64,000 bases of DNA from Armigeres subalbatus (GCF_024139115.2 NC_085141.1:69419481-69483480), one strand, 5' to 3'; positions 30,909-42,998 are shown, numbered from the stretch's first letter. The notes: a model not told the origin generated them from the sequence alone. Program-made: numbers and translations.

Positions 30909-32964
30909 CAGCGGTTCTCAACCTGGGGTACATGTACCCTTGGGGGTACCTTCGCTGATCTTAGGGGGAACCTCGGACAAAAATCCATAATGGCGGACAT
31001 TACAATTTCAATCGGAGCTTATTGATAAAGTTTTGATAATTGTGTATTTTTTTATTTCAAAACATTGTCTACATAACATGCATGGCGTTCAGTAGATCAA
31101 AGCCAACAGCGTAAGTAGGGCTGCGGAACAAAAGATTAAACGGACAAATCGTCGAATGATCAAATTTAAAAGATTTTCAATGCAATCTACCTGATCTATA
31201 CAAAATGTTGAATCATATGTTAGAAACATGCTTTTGAACTAGAATCTAGAATCTAAAGGTTGGGAAGCCTCCGTTTCAGAGGCATGAAGTTTTTTTTTTA
31301 GAAAACCTCGGTTGCTTCGTTGTAAGACGATTAGAAACATCCTTCTACACTTCTCGGAAGCCTTCTTCAGAGTAACTCGAATGCCTCCTTTCAAGATGTT
31401 CAGAAGCCTTCTTGCAAAACCCGAGCAGCACATGTCAGAAAAAAAATGGTTGCAGCAACTTTTTAGTGACTAAATCTGGTCACAATGAGTTGTCGTAACC
31501 CATGTGGAACACGCGTGCTGCTAGGGAAGGTTCGGAAGCTTCCTTTCGCGAGGCCTATGTCTCCTTCCAAGTGGCCCGGAAGCCTCATTTCAAGAGAGCC
31601 AGAAGCCTTTTTTCAAAAAGCTCGGATCGATCCTTTCAAGAGGATCGGATTTTTTTTTTTCAAAAAGTTCGAAAGCTTCCTTCTAAGAGGCTCGGTAGGT
31701 TATTTTCAAAAGCCTCCTTTCAAGAGGCTTGGAAGCCTTGTTTCAAGAGGCTCGGAAGCCTCCTTTCAAGAGGCTCGGAAGCCTCCTTTCAAGAGGCTCG
31801 GAAGCCTCCTTTCAAGAGGCTCGGAAGCCTCCTTTCAAGAGGCTCGGAAGCCTCCTTTCAAGAGGCTCGGAAGCCTCCTTTCAAGAGGCTCGGAAGCCTC
31901 CTTTCAAGAGGCTCGGAAGCCTCCTTTCAAGAGGCTCGGAAGCCTCCTTTCAAGAGGCTCGGAAGCCTCCTTTCAAGAGGCTCGGAAGCCTCCTTTCAAG
32001 AGGCTCGGAAGCCTCCTTTCAAGAGGCCTGGAAGCCTCCTTTCAAGAGGCTCAGAAGCCTCCTTTCAAGACGCGCCGAAGCCCCCTCTCAAGAGCCTCGC
32101 AAGCCTCCTTTCAAGAGGCTCAGAAGCCTCCTTTCAAGAGGCTCAGAAGCCTCCTTTCAAGAGGCTCGGAAGCCTCCTTTCAAGAGGCTCGGAAGCCTCC
32201 TTTCAAGAGGCTCGGAAGCCTCCTTTCAAGAGGCTCGGAAGCCTCCTTTCAAGAGGCCCGGAAGCCTCCTTTCAAGAGGCTCAGAAGCCTCCTTTCAGAG
32301 GCTCAGAAGCCTCCTTTCAAGAGGCTCAGAAGCCTCCTTTCAAGAGGCTCATAAGCCTCCTTTCAAGAGGCTCAGAAGCCTCCTTTCAAGAGGCTCAGAA
32401 GCCTCCTTTTAAGAGGCTCGGAAGCCTTTTTTTCAAGAGGCTCGGAAGCCTCCTTTCAAGAGGCCCGGAAGCCTCCTTTCAAGAGGCCCGGAAGCCTCCT
32501 TTCGAGAGGCCCGGAAGCCTCCTTTCAAGAGGCTCGGAAGCCTCCTTTCAAGAGGCTCGGAAGCCTCCTTTCAAGAGGCTCGGAAGCCTCCTTTCAAGAG
32601 GCTCGGAAGCCTCCTTTCAAGAGGCTCGGAAGCCTCCTTTCAAGAGGCCTGGAAGCCTCCTTGCAAGAGGCTCGGAAGCCTCCTTTCAAGAGGCTCGGAA
32701 GCCTCCTTTCAAGAGGCTCGGAAGCCTCCTTTCAAGAGGCTCGGAAGCCTCCTTTCAAGAGGCTTGGAAGCCTCCTTTCAAGAGGATCGGAAGCCTCCTT
32801 TCAAGAGGCTCGGAAGCCTCCTTTCAAGAGGCTTGGAAGCCTCCTTTCAAGAGGCTCGGAAGCCTCTTTTCAAGAGGCCTGGAAGCTTAGTTTCAAGAAG
32901 GGGAACCTCAATTAATGCAAAAGTTCGAAGGGGTACCTTTCAAGAAAAAGGTTGAGAACCGCTG
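30909..32964. mobile_element. hAT-like non-autonomous element containing a satellite
   Basis: The termini are exact 16-bp inverted repeats: CAGCGGTTCTCAACCT (30909-30924) and its reverse complement (32949-32964). Subterminal ggggtac/gtacccc motifs occur at both ends. The neighbouring 8-mers TTCTAAAG and TTAGGACA do not match, so no clean target duplication remains. There is no transposase. The interior is mostly the 23-bp tandem array plus a 5' segment (30925-31530) with no recognised gene. A second end of the same family is at 24033. Confidence 0.85.
31535..32905. repeat. 23-bp satellite, unit GGCTCGGAAGCCTCCTTTCA plus AGA (about 55 copies)
   Basis: The period is 23 bp, nearly perfect from about 31725 to 32890 and decayed at the left (31535-31720). 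Each unit contains the inverted pair GGCT…AGCC. As 23 is not a multiple of 3, all three plus frames stay open and give the same 23-residue peptide period. This explains the 200-460 codon open frames, which I do not regard as genes. Confidence 0.97.
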
Positions 32965-32984
32965 TTAGGACAAGCAGCTCGGAA

Positions 32985-33125
32985 TTCAAAACAAAATTCA
33001 CTCGCCTTTTCAAAGGCACATTACTCAATACGAAAGCATCAACTACTGTCATTTTCATTATTCCACGCATGCTGCAACGCTGCAAAGCTGAAATAATAAA
33101 AACAAAAATTGTCCGCTGCCTTCAT
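32985..33125. repeat. dispersed repeat shared with 55375-55510
   Basis: Shares ctgtcatttt(c/t)attattccac, gcatg(c/t)tg and gcaaagctg(a/g)aataataaa with 55420-55480, then aattgtcc. Here the hairpin is weaker than in the other copy. The family is unknown. Confidence 0.6.
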
Positions 33126-33567
33126 GAGTGAATTTAGTTTTGGATTATGTTATGCTTGTCCTTAAGTAGGTGTCCAATTAACCATCCTTCCCCTTCTTGA
33201 GCATTCGCAAGGAAGTGGTCAGGAAAGATCTCGACTATTGAAGAGTGCATTGCTTTCATCTAAGAGATACCCGGATAAAAATGTACTATTGGTTCAATAG
33301 TGTAAACAATTGAATTACCATAAAATGTACGGTATACAATAGGATACATTGTTTCTTGATGGGTGCACAGATTGTATCAACACTAAGGATACAATACATC
33401 AACATACTTCTCTAATGTAACGAGCCGTTTGATGTTGTCAAGATTCGTCGCGGCAGTTTAAGGGTTAAAAATTTGAGTAAAATTTTCTTGGCGTATTTCC
33501 TAGAAAAAAAAATCGTATTATAACGTAACATTTCGTGCAAAAACAAACTTTTTATAGGAGCTCCACA
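33126..33567. other. unassigned, no gene seen
   Basis: AT-rich stretch without recognisable coding sequence or repeat structure. Confidence 0.5.
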
Positions 33568-34205
33568 CTGCTGTAATCTGAAAAAGCGACGTATGCGCCA
33601 TTTTATAACATACATGTTTTGCATCTTTCTGTTAAAGAGTAGGGTAAAATGCCCAATAGTGGACCCCCTAGTAGCGAAATTTTGCTCTTTTTGTCATAAG
33701 GAGTAGAAATTTTCAAAATATTAATTCTGCTTGACATCTAATACCAAGTTCTGCATCTCCTCTTCACGATACATACATAAAACACTCAAATACACGACGT
33801 TATTCGTTGAAATTTACATTTTAAAGTCTGACTGAATTCGCCCTATAGTAGACCCCCTGGGGGTCCATAATAGGAATTTGCTTCCCTATAGTCGACACTT
33901 CATTTGATTTTTATGTTCCTTTTCGGGACGTTCTTCTTCCCTATAATGGACCCCCCAAAATATTCCTATAATGGACACTTTCGTGTTTATTTTTTATAGA
34001 ATTGTAAAAAATCATTTAATTTTACTTTCTGTGGCATTTCCATTGCATGTAATTAAATCATAGGACTGTAAGGTAGGTTCTCCCGATGGAATTTCATAAC
34101 AAAATGTTTACATTGTGCTGTTATAATGAAAAAATGGCTGAAGGGTCCACTATTGGTTGGGGGTCCACTATTGGGCACTTTACCCTACGATGGTTGACAC
34201 CATGT
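33568..34205. mobile_element. M1-family MITE, copy 2, split by a TA element
   Basis: Left part 33568-33649 aligns with the reverse complement of 2652-2794 (CTGC.GTAATCTG.AAAAG, then catgttttgcat and ttctgttaaagag). After the insertion, cgatgg..ttgacaccat (34188-34204) continues the alignment. The last 40 bp or so of the MITE are missing or too diverged. Confidence 0.7.
33652..34185. mobile_element. 534-bp TA-flanked element, ends GGGTAAAATGCCCAATAGTG
   Basis: The left end GGGTAAAATGCCCAATAGTG and the reverse complement of the right end (GGGTAAAGTGCCCAATAGTG) differ at one position and extend into GACCCCC. Both ends are flanked by TA. Internal copies of cctata(g/a)t(a/g)gaccccc and cctataatgga repeat the terminal sequence, resembling transposase-binding subterminal repeats. 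There is no coding sequence. Confidence 0.85.
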
Positions 34206-34419
34206 GAGGTGTTGTATGTGTATATATTAGAGTGGACCGTAGATGTACGGAAAAATGCAAATTTCATCCAATCAGATGAGATCAAGATTTTTAAGTATCT
34301 ATTATACAAGAAAGACCAAAAACTAAAGTTACCGGGTCAGTAAAGCCAGATGTAGGGCTTTAAATTTTTCCGGGATCCCGAGAAATAAAAATATACGAAA
34401 CAAATACAAAACAAAACGG

Positions 34420-34707
34420 CCCTCCTTAGCCGTACGGTAAGACGCACGGATACAAAGCAAGACCATGCTGAGGGAGGCTGGGTTCGATTCCCGGAGCCGG
34501 TCTAGGCAATTTTCGGATTGGAAATTGGCTCGATTTCCCTGGGCATAAAAGTATCATCGTGCTAGCCTCATGATATACAAATGCAAAAATGATAACCTGG
34601 CTTAGAAACCTCGCAGTTAATAACTGTGGAAGTGCTAAATGAACACTAAGCTGCGAGGCGGCTCTGTCCCAGTGTGGGGATGTAATGCCAATAAGAAGAA
34701 GAAGAAG
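34420..34707 (+). mobile_element. Feilai-like tRNA-derived SINE
   Basis: A 5' tRNA-related head has an A-box-like TTAGCCGTACGG (about 34427) and a B box GGGTTCGATTCCC (about 34482). A conserved body follows (ggaaattggctcgatttccc, taataactgtggaagtgct, ctgtcccagtg), then a GAA triplet tail (34693-34707). A perfect 14-bp target duplication ACAAAACAAAACGG flanks it (34406-34419, 34708-34721). This matches the Feilai family of Aedes in structure. RNA polymerase III would transcribe it, and a LINE would supply the RT. Confidence 0.9.
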
Positions 34708-34735
34708 ACAAAACAAAACGGAGTATTTTTGTTAC

Positions 34736-36662
34736 ATCCCCATAAAACATTTGACAGATGGGAAATTTCCTGATACACCGACGAAGTCGGGTGCCGACGA
34801 AACCAACCGATTTTATCACCGACGAAATCGGGTGTAGATGAAAACAACTGTTTTTATCATCGACGAAATTGGGTGTCAGCCAAGGTGTCGACGAAACCAA
34901 CTGTTTTTATCACCGACATAATCGGGTATTGTGAAAATCAACCTTCACGAATGCCAACTAAATCTGGTGTCGACAAAATCATTGGTATGGATAATATATT
35001 TAGTCGGGTGGCTCTTAGACATTATTTAGATCGACGTATCAAACGATGGAGCAAGTAATGTTTTTATAGACGATTCAATCGAGATACTGGTTGATAGATA
35101 ACAATTGCTTAGTGTTTAGTTTAATTATGAAGCAGTTGTTATTATTGTACCAAGTAGGTACCAATAGGTAAAGTGTGAATATCTTTCACGTAAGTTGCAA
35201 AATTTAGTGCAGTACGATGGCAAGTGTGAGTGTGTGTATGTATATGTGTGCGCTAAAAGTGTCGTCCATTTTTTCGGCACTTATTTAATTCACAAGTTTC
35301 GACGGGAAATCTTGTTTCCTGAAAATAGCCGGAGCGGACAATGGACTCAGAGGTCATGGCCAAAATAAATCCTGTTATATTATTTTAGTGTGAAATTTGG
35401 TAGGTATACCATTTACCATATACAAAAAACGCGCTCAAAAGTCTCGTCAATTTTTGGTTACTTATCTTTAACTGATTTGCTCGCTGCAGGTTGCATTTGA
35501 TCAGGAATCTTATCCCATTGTTTCCTACGGTAAATTGGCCGCATCAGACTATGGGCTCTGAAGCTATGGCTTGTCATGTCCGGAGGAGACGGCTGCATCC
35601 TTGGCTGCATCCGAATCAGCCATCTCCAGCTGCTGCTCGATCTCCCGAGAGGGTATCCCTGGTAGGGTAAACAATCCGCTACTACCATATGGCTATAATA
35701 TGATTTTCGATTCTATAAACTCATAGAAAAGTCTTTGTCAGATTATGGGGGCTGAATGGAACAATTTTCGAATCCATTCGAATTTCAGACAAGAATCAAT
35801 CTGTAAGTTCATTTTTTTTTTTTTTTTTCAAATATAGTATTGTGTAAAATTGTTGTGTGTATTCGTATTTAATGTTTATATTAATAAATCAACTTTTCGT
35901 TTATTTTCCGTCGGCCGTGCGAAAGGCAATCATCGACGTCAGGAATATGACTATCATCTCTGATGGATCCGACGAATCGTACCTTTCAATACAAGGACCG
36001 GGACTAATGCCAACGGCGCGGAGTAGAATCCAGGTATACTGGGAAGTGAAACAGTCCCTGCACTCTCCAGTAAAACTCAACTACCGGCGCTGTCGTTTAA
36101 AGTCAATCTATTGAACTAGCTATTAAATGAAAATAAACCACCCTATTTCGTCGGATTGTGTTTGTTTTCTGTTTAAATCATCCGATTTATTACTTATTTT
36201 ATTAGATCAAAAACAACCGATTTCATCGGGAATCCTCTATGTTCATCAGAATATAATTACTAATCGAGCAATTAACTTGCTTTTCATCAGTCGATTTCGT
36301 CAGCTATATTTTATTATTGAATTTAATCAGTTGATTAATCAACCGATTTCGTCGGCTATATCATGCGTCGGCTATATATGTAGAATCGTGCGATTCTCTA
36401 GATTTTCATCGGTCGATTTCGTCGGTTTAATAGCTTTTTTGCGCTAGACTACGTTAGCCGATTAATCTGCCAACTAAGTAGCTTCAAATCTGTTGATTTG
36501 GTTGACCGATTTAATCTATTGTTTAATCGCTAAACGCCCCTGTAAAGCTCCCATAAGCGTCTGTGCAACAAACAACCGATTCGTCGGATACAAAGTAGGC
36601 CGATCCAACCGACGAAAACCGACTAAGTCGGGGGAAAAGTCGGTAGGATGTTTTATGGGGAT
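34736..36662. mobile_element. 1.9-kb element with ATCCCCATAAAACAT inverted ends and CCGATTTCGTCGG repeats
   Basis: ATCCCCATAAAACAT (34736-34750) and its exact reverse complement (36648-36662) bound the unit. Left subterminal DNA (34775-34990) has about five tandem units containing ccgacgaaatcgggtg. Right subterminal DNA (36140-36640) has many ccgatttcgtcgg-type motifs in the opposite sense. The middle holds unrelated unique sequence and small open frames I do not recognise. No clear target duplication is visible. Probably a non-autonomous DNA element of unknown superfamily. Confidence 0.72.
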
Positions 36663-39050
36663 CATATATGCTGTAACATTTTTATACTGTGTGCCTTAAT
36701 ATGGGGAGAAACGGCTTTGGGATATTTTGCTCTATAATCAGTAGGATTCAAAAAATCAATTAAGGAAACTGCTCCATTTTCTAACTCACTGGACACATAT
36801 TCATCTCATCACGAAATAAAGAAATATGGCTCACTGCTGAAAAAAATCACAAATAAATGAAACAAATCACCTACCTTTTCATTGATTTTTGCTGTGGGAT
36901 GAATGTCGGAGCTATGAGATGAAGTCCAGGAGCAGTCACCCTATTTTGAATCATGCCCATATTTTTGTTCAATACGAACAATCTCCTGGTCAAGTTCGAG
37001 CGAATTACCGTTTAGATTTATATTACGAGCACTCATACAAATTTTCGGTCTTGAAGGTTCAAATAGATAAACACATTTCAAAAAAATAAATTGTTCCATT
37101 TGAAAGCGTAAACAAAGATCTTTTAGACGGGCGCTCCATGGTTGTACTGCAATGGTTGTAGCTAAATATTGAATGATTTTTCAGCCAAATTATGTCTCAA
37201 TTTCGAAACAACACCAAAATAAAATACCCAACTTGTTCAATGACATCTGTAATCTTTGTTTCTGCTTATTTCTGTGACTTTCTCATACCTTAACGAGAAA
37301 AAACAATTGGACAAAAAGTGTGTTTAAGAAGACTAGAGTAAAGAATGCCTATTTAGTCACATGAAAAATCTTACTGTCCGGACCCGGTGGACAGCTACCG
37401 GATACAGAAATTCATTTTGCACTTTAGATACATTATATATCTAACAAACCAAATTCGCTATTTAAAATATGTCTAATATTGACCATCTCCACATAATCAG
37501 AATGAATTCGATTAAACCTGATATTGTTGATTCAAACCTTTTTAAAGTAGGGCGAAAGATGATTTTTTGACATTTTTGTTCAATTTAATATTTTGTAAAA
37601 AGTTTTTAACATGAGAATCTGATATTCCATGAAGGTTAAGGATTTTTCAATAGCTTTCTTTTGTACTAAATAATATGATGGAGGGATCTCTACAAGTGTC
37701 CGGTATTGGGAGGTGTCTAGCGCTAGGGGACCCTTTCGGAATTTTCACGCGTGTGCATGCTTCGATATTGCTCAGATTAGTCATATCTATCATTTGGTTT
37801 TTCTCATGTGAAATATATCTGGCAGATTTGTGATTTACCGGTTATTATTACAAAAGGATTTTTTTTATTGAATAAGTACAATGTTACTGTTCAAAACAAA
37901 AATGTATAGTTAGTTACAAATACACCAAAATGTTTATGTTTTTTGGAGGAGCAAGTTATTGAATAAGGAAGTATTTAACTTTATTCCGCTGATTAACTCG
38001 ATTGCAGATAAAGTCACTTTGTTGCTAATGCAATGCCAACTGGTAAGCACCCAAGCCACACCACTTAATTCTCAGTAAGTGTAATTTCCCCCTCTGATGA
38101 TATGCAAAAATTGGAAAAACATTGTAATGCTTTACCAAGACCAAAAGTTCAAAGCAGGAAAGGTTTCACTGATTCGACGTACTTGTCTAAAAATTTCTAC
38201 CTTAAATATTTGTAATAAAATACAGCGTCATTCAAACCTACAGTTTTATGATTTATTAATATTTCCGCTACGCTTTCATTGAATTTCCTCTTCAAAATCA
38301 GTCACCGTTCTATCCGGCACAGGCGTATCCATTCAAGCCCTTCAATTACGGCATAACGGCCTCAATCCATCCCGTCCATCGACACGCAACTCAATTATGC
38401 CATTAATACTCATCGGGCTCGTTAGCCCTGACATACATTTATCTGATCTGTTTATCCGCACCTCATCAAATAAGATCCTGCAGCTATCGAAGAGGCTACA
38501 TACACCTGCTGTTGCATTAATGATGCACCATTGTTCCCGAGGCAAACATCTAATCAACTTGTACACAATCATCCCGATAAATAGTCGTTGTTGCCGATGC
38601 TGTCATGTCATCGTGCGATGCGACAGCTGCCGCGCCCTCGAACAAGTGGCATTACACATGGGGTGGCTGCTGCAGCGATTGTCGCGCTAATCCTTCGGTG
38701 ATGCGAACCCTTCATCATTAACTCTTCCATGCGACTCTAAACGAGCGGATAAATAATAAAACTCAACTACCAATCACCGTATGCGCTCATTGTTCGACAA
38801 TGAGGATGGTGGTGCATTGCTATGGAACCGTTCATATAACACGTGGTGCAAAATTAAAAAAAATTGAGAACTTGGGGAATTCAAACCATCGTAGCTAATG
38901 GACGACGTTATTTTTACGTCAAATAGAAAATTTTCAAATCTGGGTTGAAACTTTCAACTTCGAAACATTTTGATGAAGAAAATTATTTAGAGCTTTTTAG
39001 TGAAATGTCTTCACTCACAATTGAACAATCAATAACTACAATGGTCTATA
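36663..39050. other. mostly unique sequence, no gene recognised
   Basis: No tandem repeats or TE ends stand out. Segment 38280-38700 is less AT-rich than its surroundings, with several overlapping open frames on both strands but no domain I recognise. It could be conserved non-coding or genic DNA. Confidence 0.4.
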
Positions 39051-39054
39051 TAAG

Positions 39055-39425
39055 AACGATCATCATCATCATTGTTGGCATTACATCCCTCACTGGGACA
39101 TTGCCGCTCGCAGCTTCGTGTTCATTAAGCACATCCATATCCCCGTTCCACATCCCGCGAGGTTTCTATACCAAGTTACTATTTTTGCATTTGTATATCA
39201 TTAGGCAAGGGCCAAAAAATCTCTTTGTACATTTTGGGGCCCCCACAACTGTCAGCCCGGGCCCCCTTCCGGCCCTGCATAAGGGTAATACGATGATACT
39301 TTTAAGCCCAGGGAAGTCGAGAAAAGTTCCAACCCGAAAATTTTCTTAGACCGGACCGAGAGTCGAACCTAGCCACACCCGCAGCATGGTTTTGTTTTAT
39401 TGCGCCGCATCTAAGTAACGATACC
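39055..39425 (-). mobile_element. Feilai-like SINE, minus strand, interrupted
   Basis: On the minus strand: an A-box region near 39420, a B box GGTTCGACTC (about 39364-39373), the conserved body (cttccctgggct), an internal interruption at 39207-39277, then aatgcaaaaat and gtcccagtgagggatgtaatgcc, ending in a GAT triplet run (39060-39072). It is more diverged than the copy at 34420. Confidence 0.8.
39207..39277. mobile_element. 71-bp GC-rich insertion with GGGCC ends inside the SINE
   Basis: The sequence between aagggccaaaaaa and ccggccctg interrupts the SINE body. The flanks CATTAGGC (39199-39206) and CATAAGGG (39278-39285) agree at 6 of 8 positions, consistent with a decayed 8-bp duplication. 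CAGGGCCGG-type ends are common in hAT MITEs, so I infer a tiny hAT derivative. Confidence 0.55.
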
Positions 39426-41166
39426 AACAATTTTTTAACGCAAAATCAAATTCATCTATGTCAGTTACGTGCGATCCCTAATGCATATTTCTTAAATCTC
39501 CTCACATATCGATTCAACTATGTTTCGAATTACTACGAACATCAACCCATATGCCGCTGGCAATTATTCGCGCTGGAAGGCACCTGCCCTACAGTCAACC
39601 CATCAAATCAGATCAGTTTTCACCGCAATCTACGAGGGGATAATTCGAGATTGTATCAATATTATAAGCACTCTACCTCCCGACGCCAGGAAGCTAGAGG
39701 ATTTGTCGTTAGCCGCTGTGCACGGTTGAAGTTGTAAAGGTTAAACTGGCTTCCAGTAGTTTCAAAGTCATGAATGACTTTTTCCGAACATTTCCTTCAG
39801 TGCTGCACCCATCACACATAGACCGACCACGCATAACAGCAACACTGTAGCGTCGGATGAACGGTCAAATGTAACCGCCATCAATGCCAAACCGCACACA
39901 GGCAAGCCATAATTCATTATCAATTAATTGTGGAACCTTCTACGCATGAGTTACTGTAGTCGGGTTGGATTTCCCAGCGATCATGTAAGTGAACCTAGAG
40001 ATCGAAACCGCGAATACTTTTAGTAGACTACCCCAATAAAAAAATATTAAACAACAACAAAATGATCTATTATAACAGTAATAAGTAAAACGATATGATT
40101 ACAATAGAAACTATCGTAAAAATTACAATAAAAATATTTTAAAATTTACAATTACCTGAAAGCTCAGATGTGAATATGTCAAGTATGATAGCTATTAAAC
40201 ACATATGTTTTTTGATTACTTATTCTAAATTGAATTTATTTCATGTGAATAATTTATACTTGAAATAAAGTATGGTGTTACAATACTGTAACAAACTGTA
40301 CACTGTACAAAATATACTTATTTTATTACCATAAATAATGAAACAAATTACCTTCTGTAAGCACGGTTTACCTCGAAGTTCACTAAGCATTGCCTCACAA
40401 TAAATTGTAAATCAAAAGCGCGAAAAGGAAATATGTTGAAAATAACAATGACATCAACACAGATAAAATCATGAAAGCAATTTAGAGAATTCGACAATAA
40501 CCAGGCTGCGTATCTAGGTATTGACAGAATGAATCACAATTAAATGGTGACATCACTTCCTGTTCCATTATTAGCACCAACTCGTGCGGCAACCCGCTGT
40601 ACTTGTAATATATAATATTATTATTGGAAAATGTGCTTTATTTGTATAACAATACAACTCACCATAAATAAAAAACAAATTCTCGAGCGAAATGATAGGA
40701 AGAGGATCAAGAGAGCACAATGTTAGCCATCTACCCCGCGTTTGTGTCCGTGGTGACGAAATCGAGGTGATTGAAGAATACGTGCATTTGGGCTCCCCGA
40801 TGCATTATAGGGAAAGGGGTGGCCATTAATCGAAACATTTACTATCTCCAATTTGTCTAATTTATATATCATATGAAAGTATATTACCTAGATAAGTAAA
40901 TCGGAAAATATTGAAGCGCTATGTTTATTCTGTCAAAAGATATGGGCTGGCGAAGTGAAAAAAGATGATAAAAATAAAAAAAATCGTTCCTTACTTTAAA
41001 ATGTATGTTATGAAGTCAAATTTTCTCCAAATATAAAGTTTTATATACCATTTCAAAGCTTAAAACCTTAGCTTTTTGATAGTTTGGTTTATTTTGCACG
41101 CAAAGATTAATATTAAAAAGTTGTAGAAGAAAAACTAGTTGTTGAAAAAAGTTGTAGAAGAAAAAA
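39426..41166. other. mostly unique, AT-rich; no gene recognised
   Basis: Includes very AT-rich DNA at 40040-40350. Just before the next element a near-duplicate gttgtagaagaaaaa occurs twice (41119 and 41151). No coding sequence is recognised. Confidence 0.45.
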
Positions 41167-41409
41167 CATGGGGAGGGGTCGTCAAGGCCACTGCGAGTTA
41201 GACCGGGACCATCGTCCCTAACCCCTAATCCCAAGGCGTCAAGCGACCCGTGCCGAGGGGATGCATGGCCAGGGGGGTGAAATAATGAGCTGGGCCTTTA
41301 ACGGAGCCTGTGGGGTACCTGAGCACCCTCCACAGTAATTGTCCCTTACCGCGTCATGCTGGGCTCTGGCGTGGTGGACCTCTTTTCCCGAGCAACTCGT
41401 GGGACCAAA

Positions 41410-42997
41410 ATGGAAAACCAAGTCAATTCTTCAATTAGTGGTAGTAGTGTAGGCGACAACCCCTTCGCAAGAGGTGGGTTGTTCAGGTCTCCGCCTAGGA
41501 GGCCAGAGGCAATAGTCGGCAGCTCAGTGCGCAGCGCCAGCGTGGGTCACTCAACCTTGCTGTCGGCTAGAAAAACGCCGGTAGGGGTTATTGACGGCCC
41601 ATGGCTTGTGGAGGCGATGAACCGCAAACGCGATGGGCTTTCGGCCTTCGAGGTGGCGACGGAACAGCTGGACGCCATCATCAACTTTGCGTCATCGAAG
41701 CATAATATCAGCAAGGACCTCAAGAGGAGCTTGCAGAAACTTCGAAAGTCGATGCTGGACGCCAAGCTGGAGAGGGCGGTCGGGACGGCCAAGTGTAAAC
41801 CCGTGAAATCGGTGGAGTCGAGGTCTACGCAGACTGAGGCCCAAGGATTCGCGGACTCGGGCAAGGTCGAATCGACCGAAGGCGTGCCAGCGAAGACGGT
41901 GGTACCAAAGTCTACCCAGACTGAGGCTCAAGTATTTGCGGGTACGTCGGGGGATACAGTCTCCAGGGGATGAGCTCCCTGGGGGCCGCTCCAAAACGCG
42001 GAGGGTTTCTACCCCGAACAAGGGTAGTGGGGCTGGGAAGCTGAACCCCGGCCAGGTACCTCCAGAACCGAGGGAGGAAGGACCTGGAAAGGTCCGTCCA
42101 CCCAGGAAAGACGATGGTAAGGGGTTACGGCAGGCTGAGAGTTCTCAGCCGCACCAGACCAGGGAAATAGAGGGGGATGACGCATCCTGGACCCTGGTCA
42201 AGAACAAGAGGAAACCGAAGACGTCAAGGGTCGAAAAGAAAGCCCAGGCAAATAAGGGTAGCAAGAAGTCTAGGGTAGGCGCCAATCGCTCCAGCGGCGA
42301 TGCCCTAGTCATCACGGCGGACGAGGCTAAGTGCTCGGATGTTTTGAAGGCGATGAGGAGTGACGTCAAGCTCGGTGAACTCGGCGCCGACGTACGTCGA
42401 ATAAGACGTACCCGGATGGGCGAGATGATCCTCGAGCTGAAGCGGGGCGTCTCGTAAAAGGGCGCCACCTACAAGAAGTTGGCGGAGGAAGTCCTAGGCG
42501 AGACGGTCAATGTGAGGGCACTCACGACGGAGGTGAATCTAAGGGTTAAAGACCTGGACGAGATCACCAAAGTCGAAGAGCTCGTCACGGCACTGCGGCG
42601 ACAGTGTGAAGTGGAGACGACCACCGCAGCCGTTCGGCTACGGAAAGGTCCGGCAGGGACGCAGGTAGCATTGGTTCGGCTATCTGCAGCGGACGCCTCC
42701 AAGGTAGTCAAGTTAGGGAGCGTCAAAGTGGGATGGTCGGTATGCCCTGTGCGCATATACGAGCAACCCGAAGTTTGCTTCAAGTGCTTGGAACCGGGGC
42801 ACAAGCAATGGGACTGCAAAGGCCCTGACAGAAGCAATCTCTGCCGACGCTGCGGATTGGAGGGACATAAGGCACAATGCTGCACGAACCCTCCCAATTG
42901 TTTGATTTGTTCCAGCAAAGCTGTGAACAGCAAGCACCCGATGGGGGGTTCGATGTGCCCGGCGTTTGAGCGTGCTGCAAAATCAAAGTGCAGGTAA
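41410..42997 (+). pseudogene. R1-group ORF1: gag-like protein with three zinc knuckles
   Basis: Start ATG at 41410 (MENQVNSSISGSS). The N-terminal part is Ser-rich, followed by a predicted coiled or helical segment (EQLDAIINFASSKHN) and two STQTEAQ repeats. A charged Lys/Arg-rich region follows, then the RRM-like and CCHC region: CFKCLEPGHKQWDC (about 42778), CRRCGLEGHKAQCC (about 42842) and CLICSSKAVNSKHPMGG (about 42898). One frameshift near 41963 and one in-frame stop TAA at 42455-42457 break it. The protein would package element RNA. The C-terminus KSKCR is typical of this group. Confidence 0.88.
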
Positions 42998-42998
42998 C

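Noticed and set aside
31485..32955. Three overlapping plus-strand frames of 200-460 codons
   Set aside because: The 23-bp unit has no stop in any plus frame, so each frame gives the same 23-residue period. This is repeat shadow, not protein evidence.
30901..32972. 8-bp target duplication for the hAT-like element
   Set aside because: TTCTAAAG and TTAGGACA agree at only 3 of 8 positions, so I do not claim a duplication.
34420..34500. tRNA gene (A and B boxes present)
   Set aside because: No complete cloverleaf. The body and triplet tail downstream and the 14-bp duplication show it is a tRNA-derived SINE.
36127..36447. 106-codon plus-strand frame
   Set aside because: It lies in the subterminal repeat region of the 34736-36662 element and is hydrophobic only because of AT-rich repeat composition.
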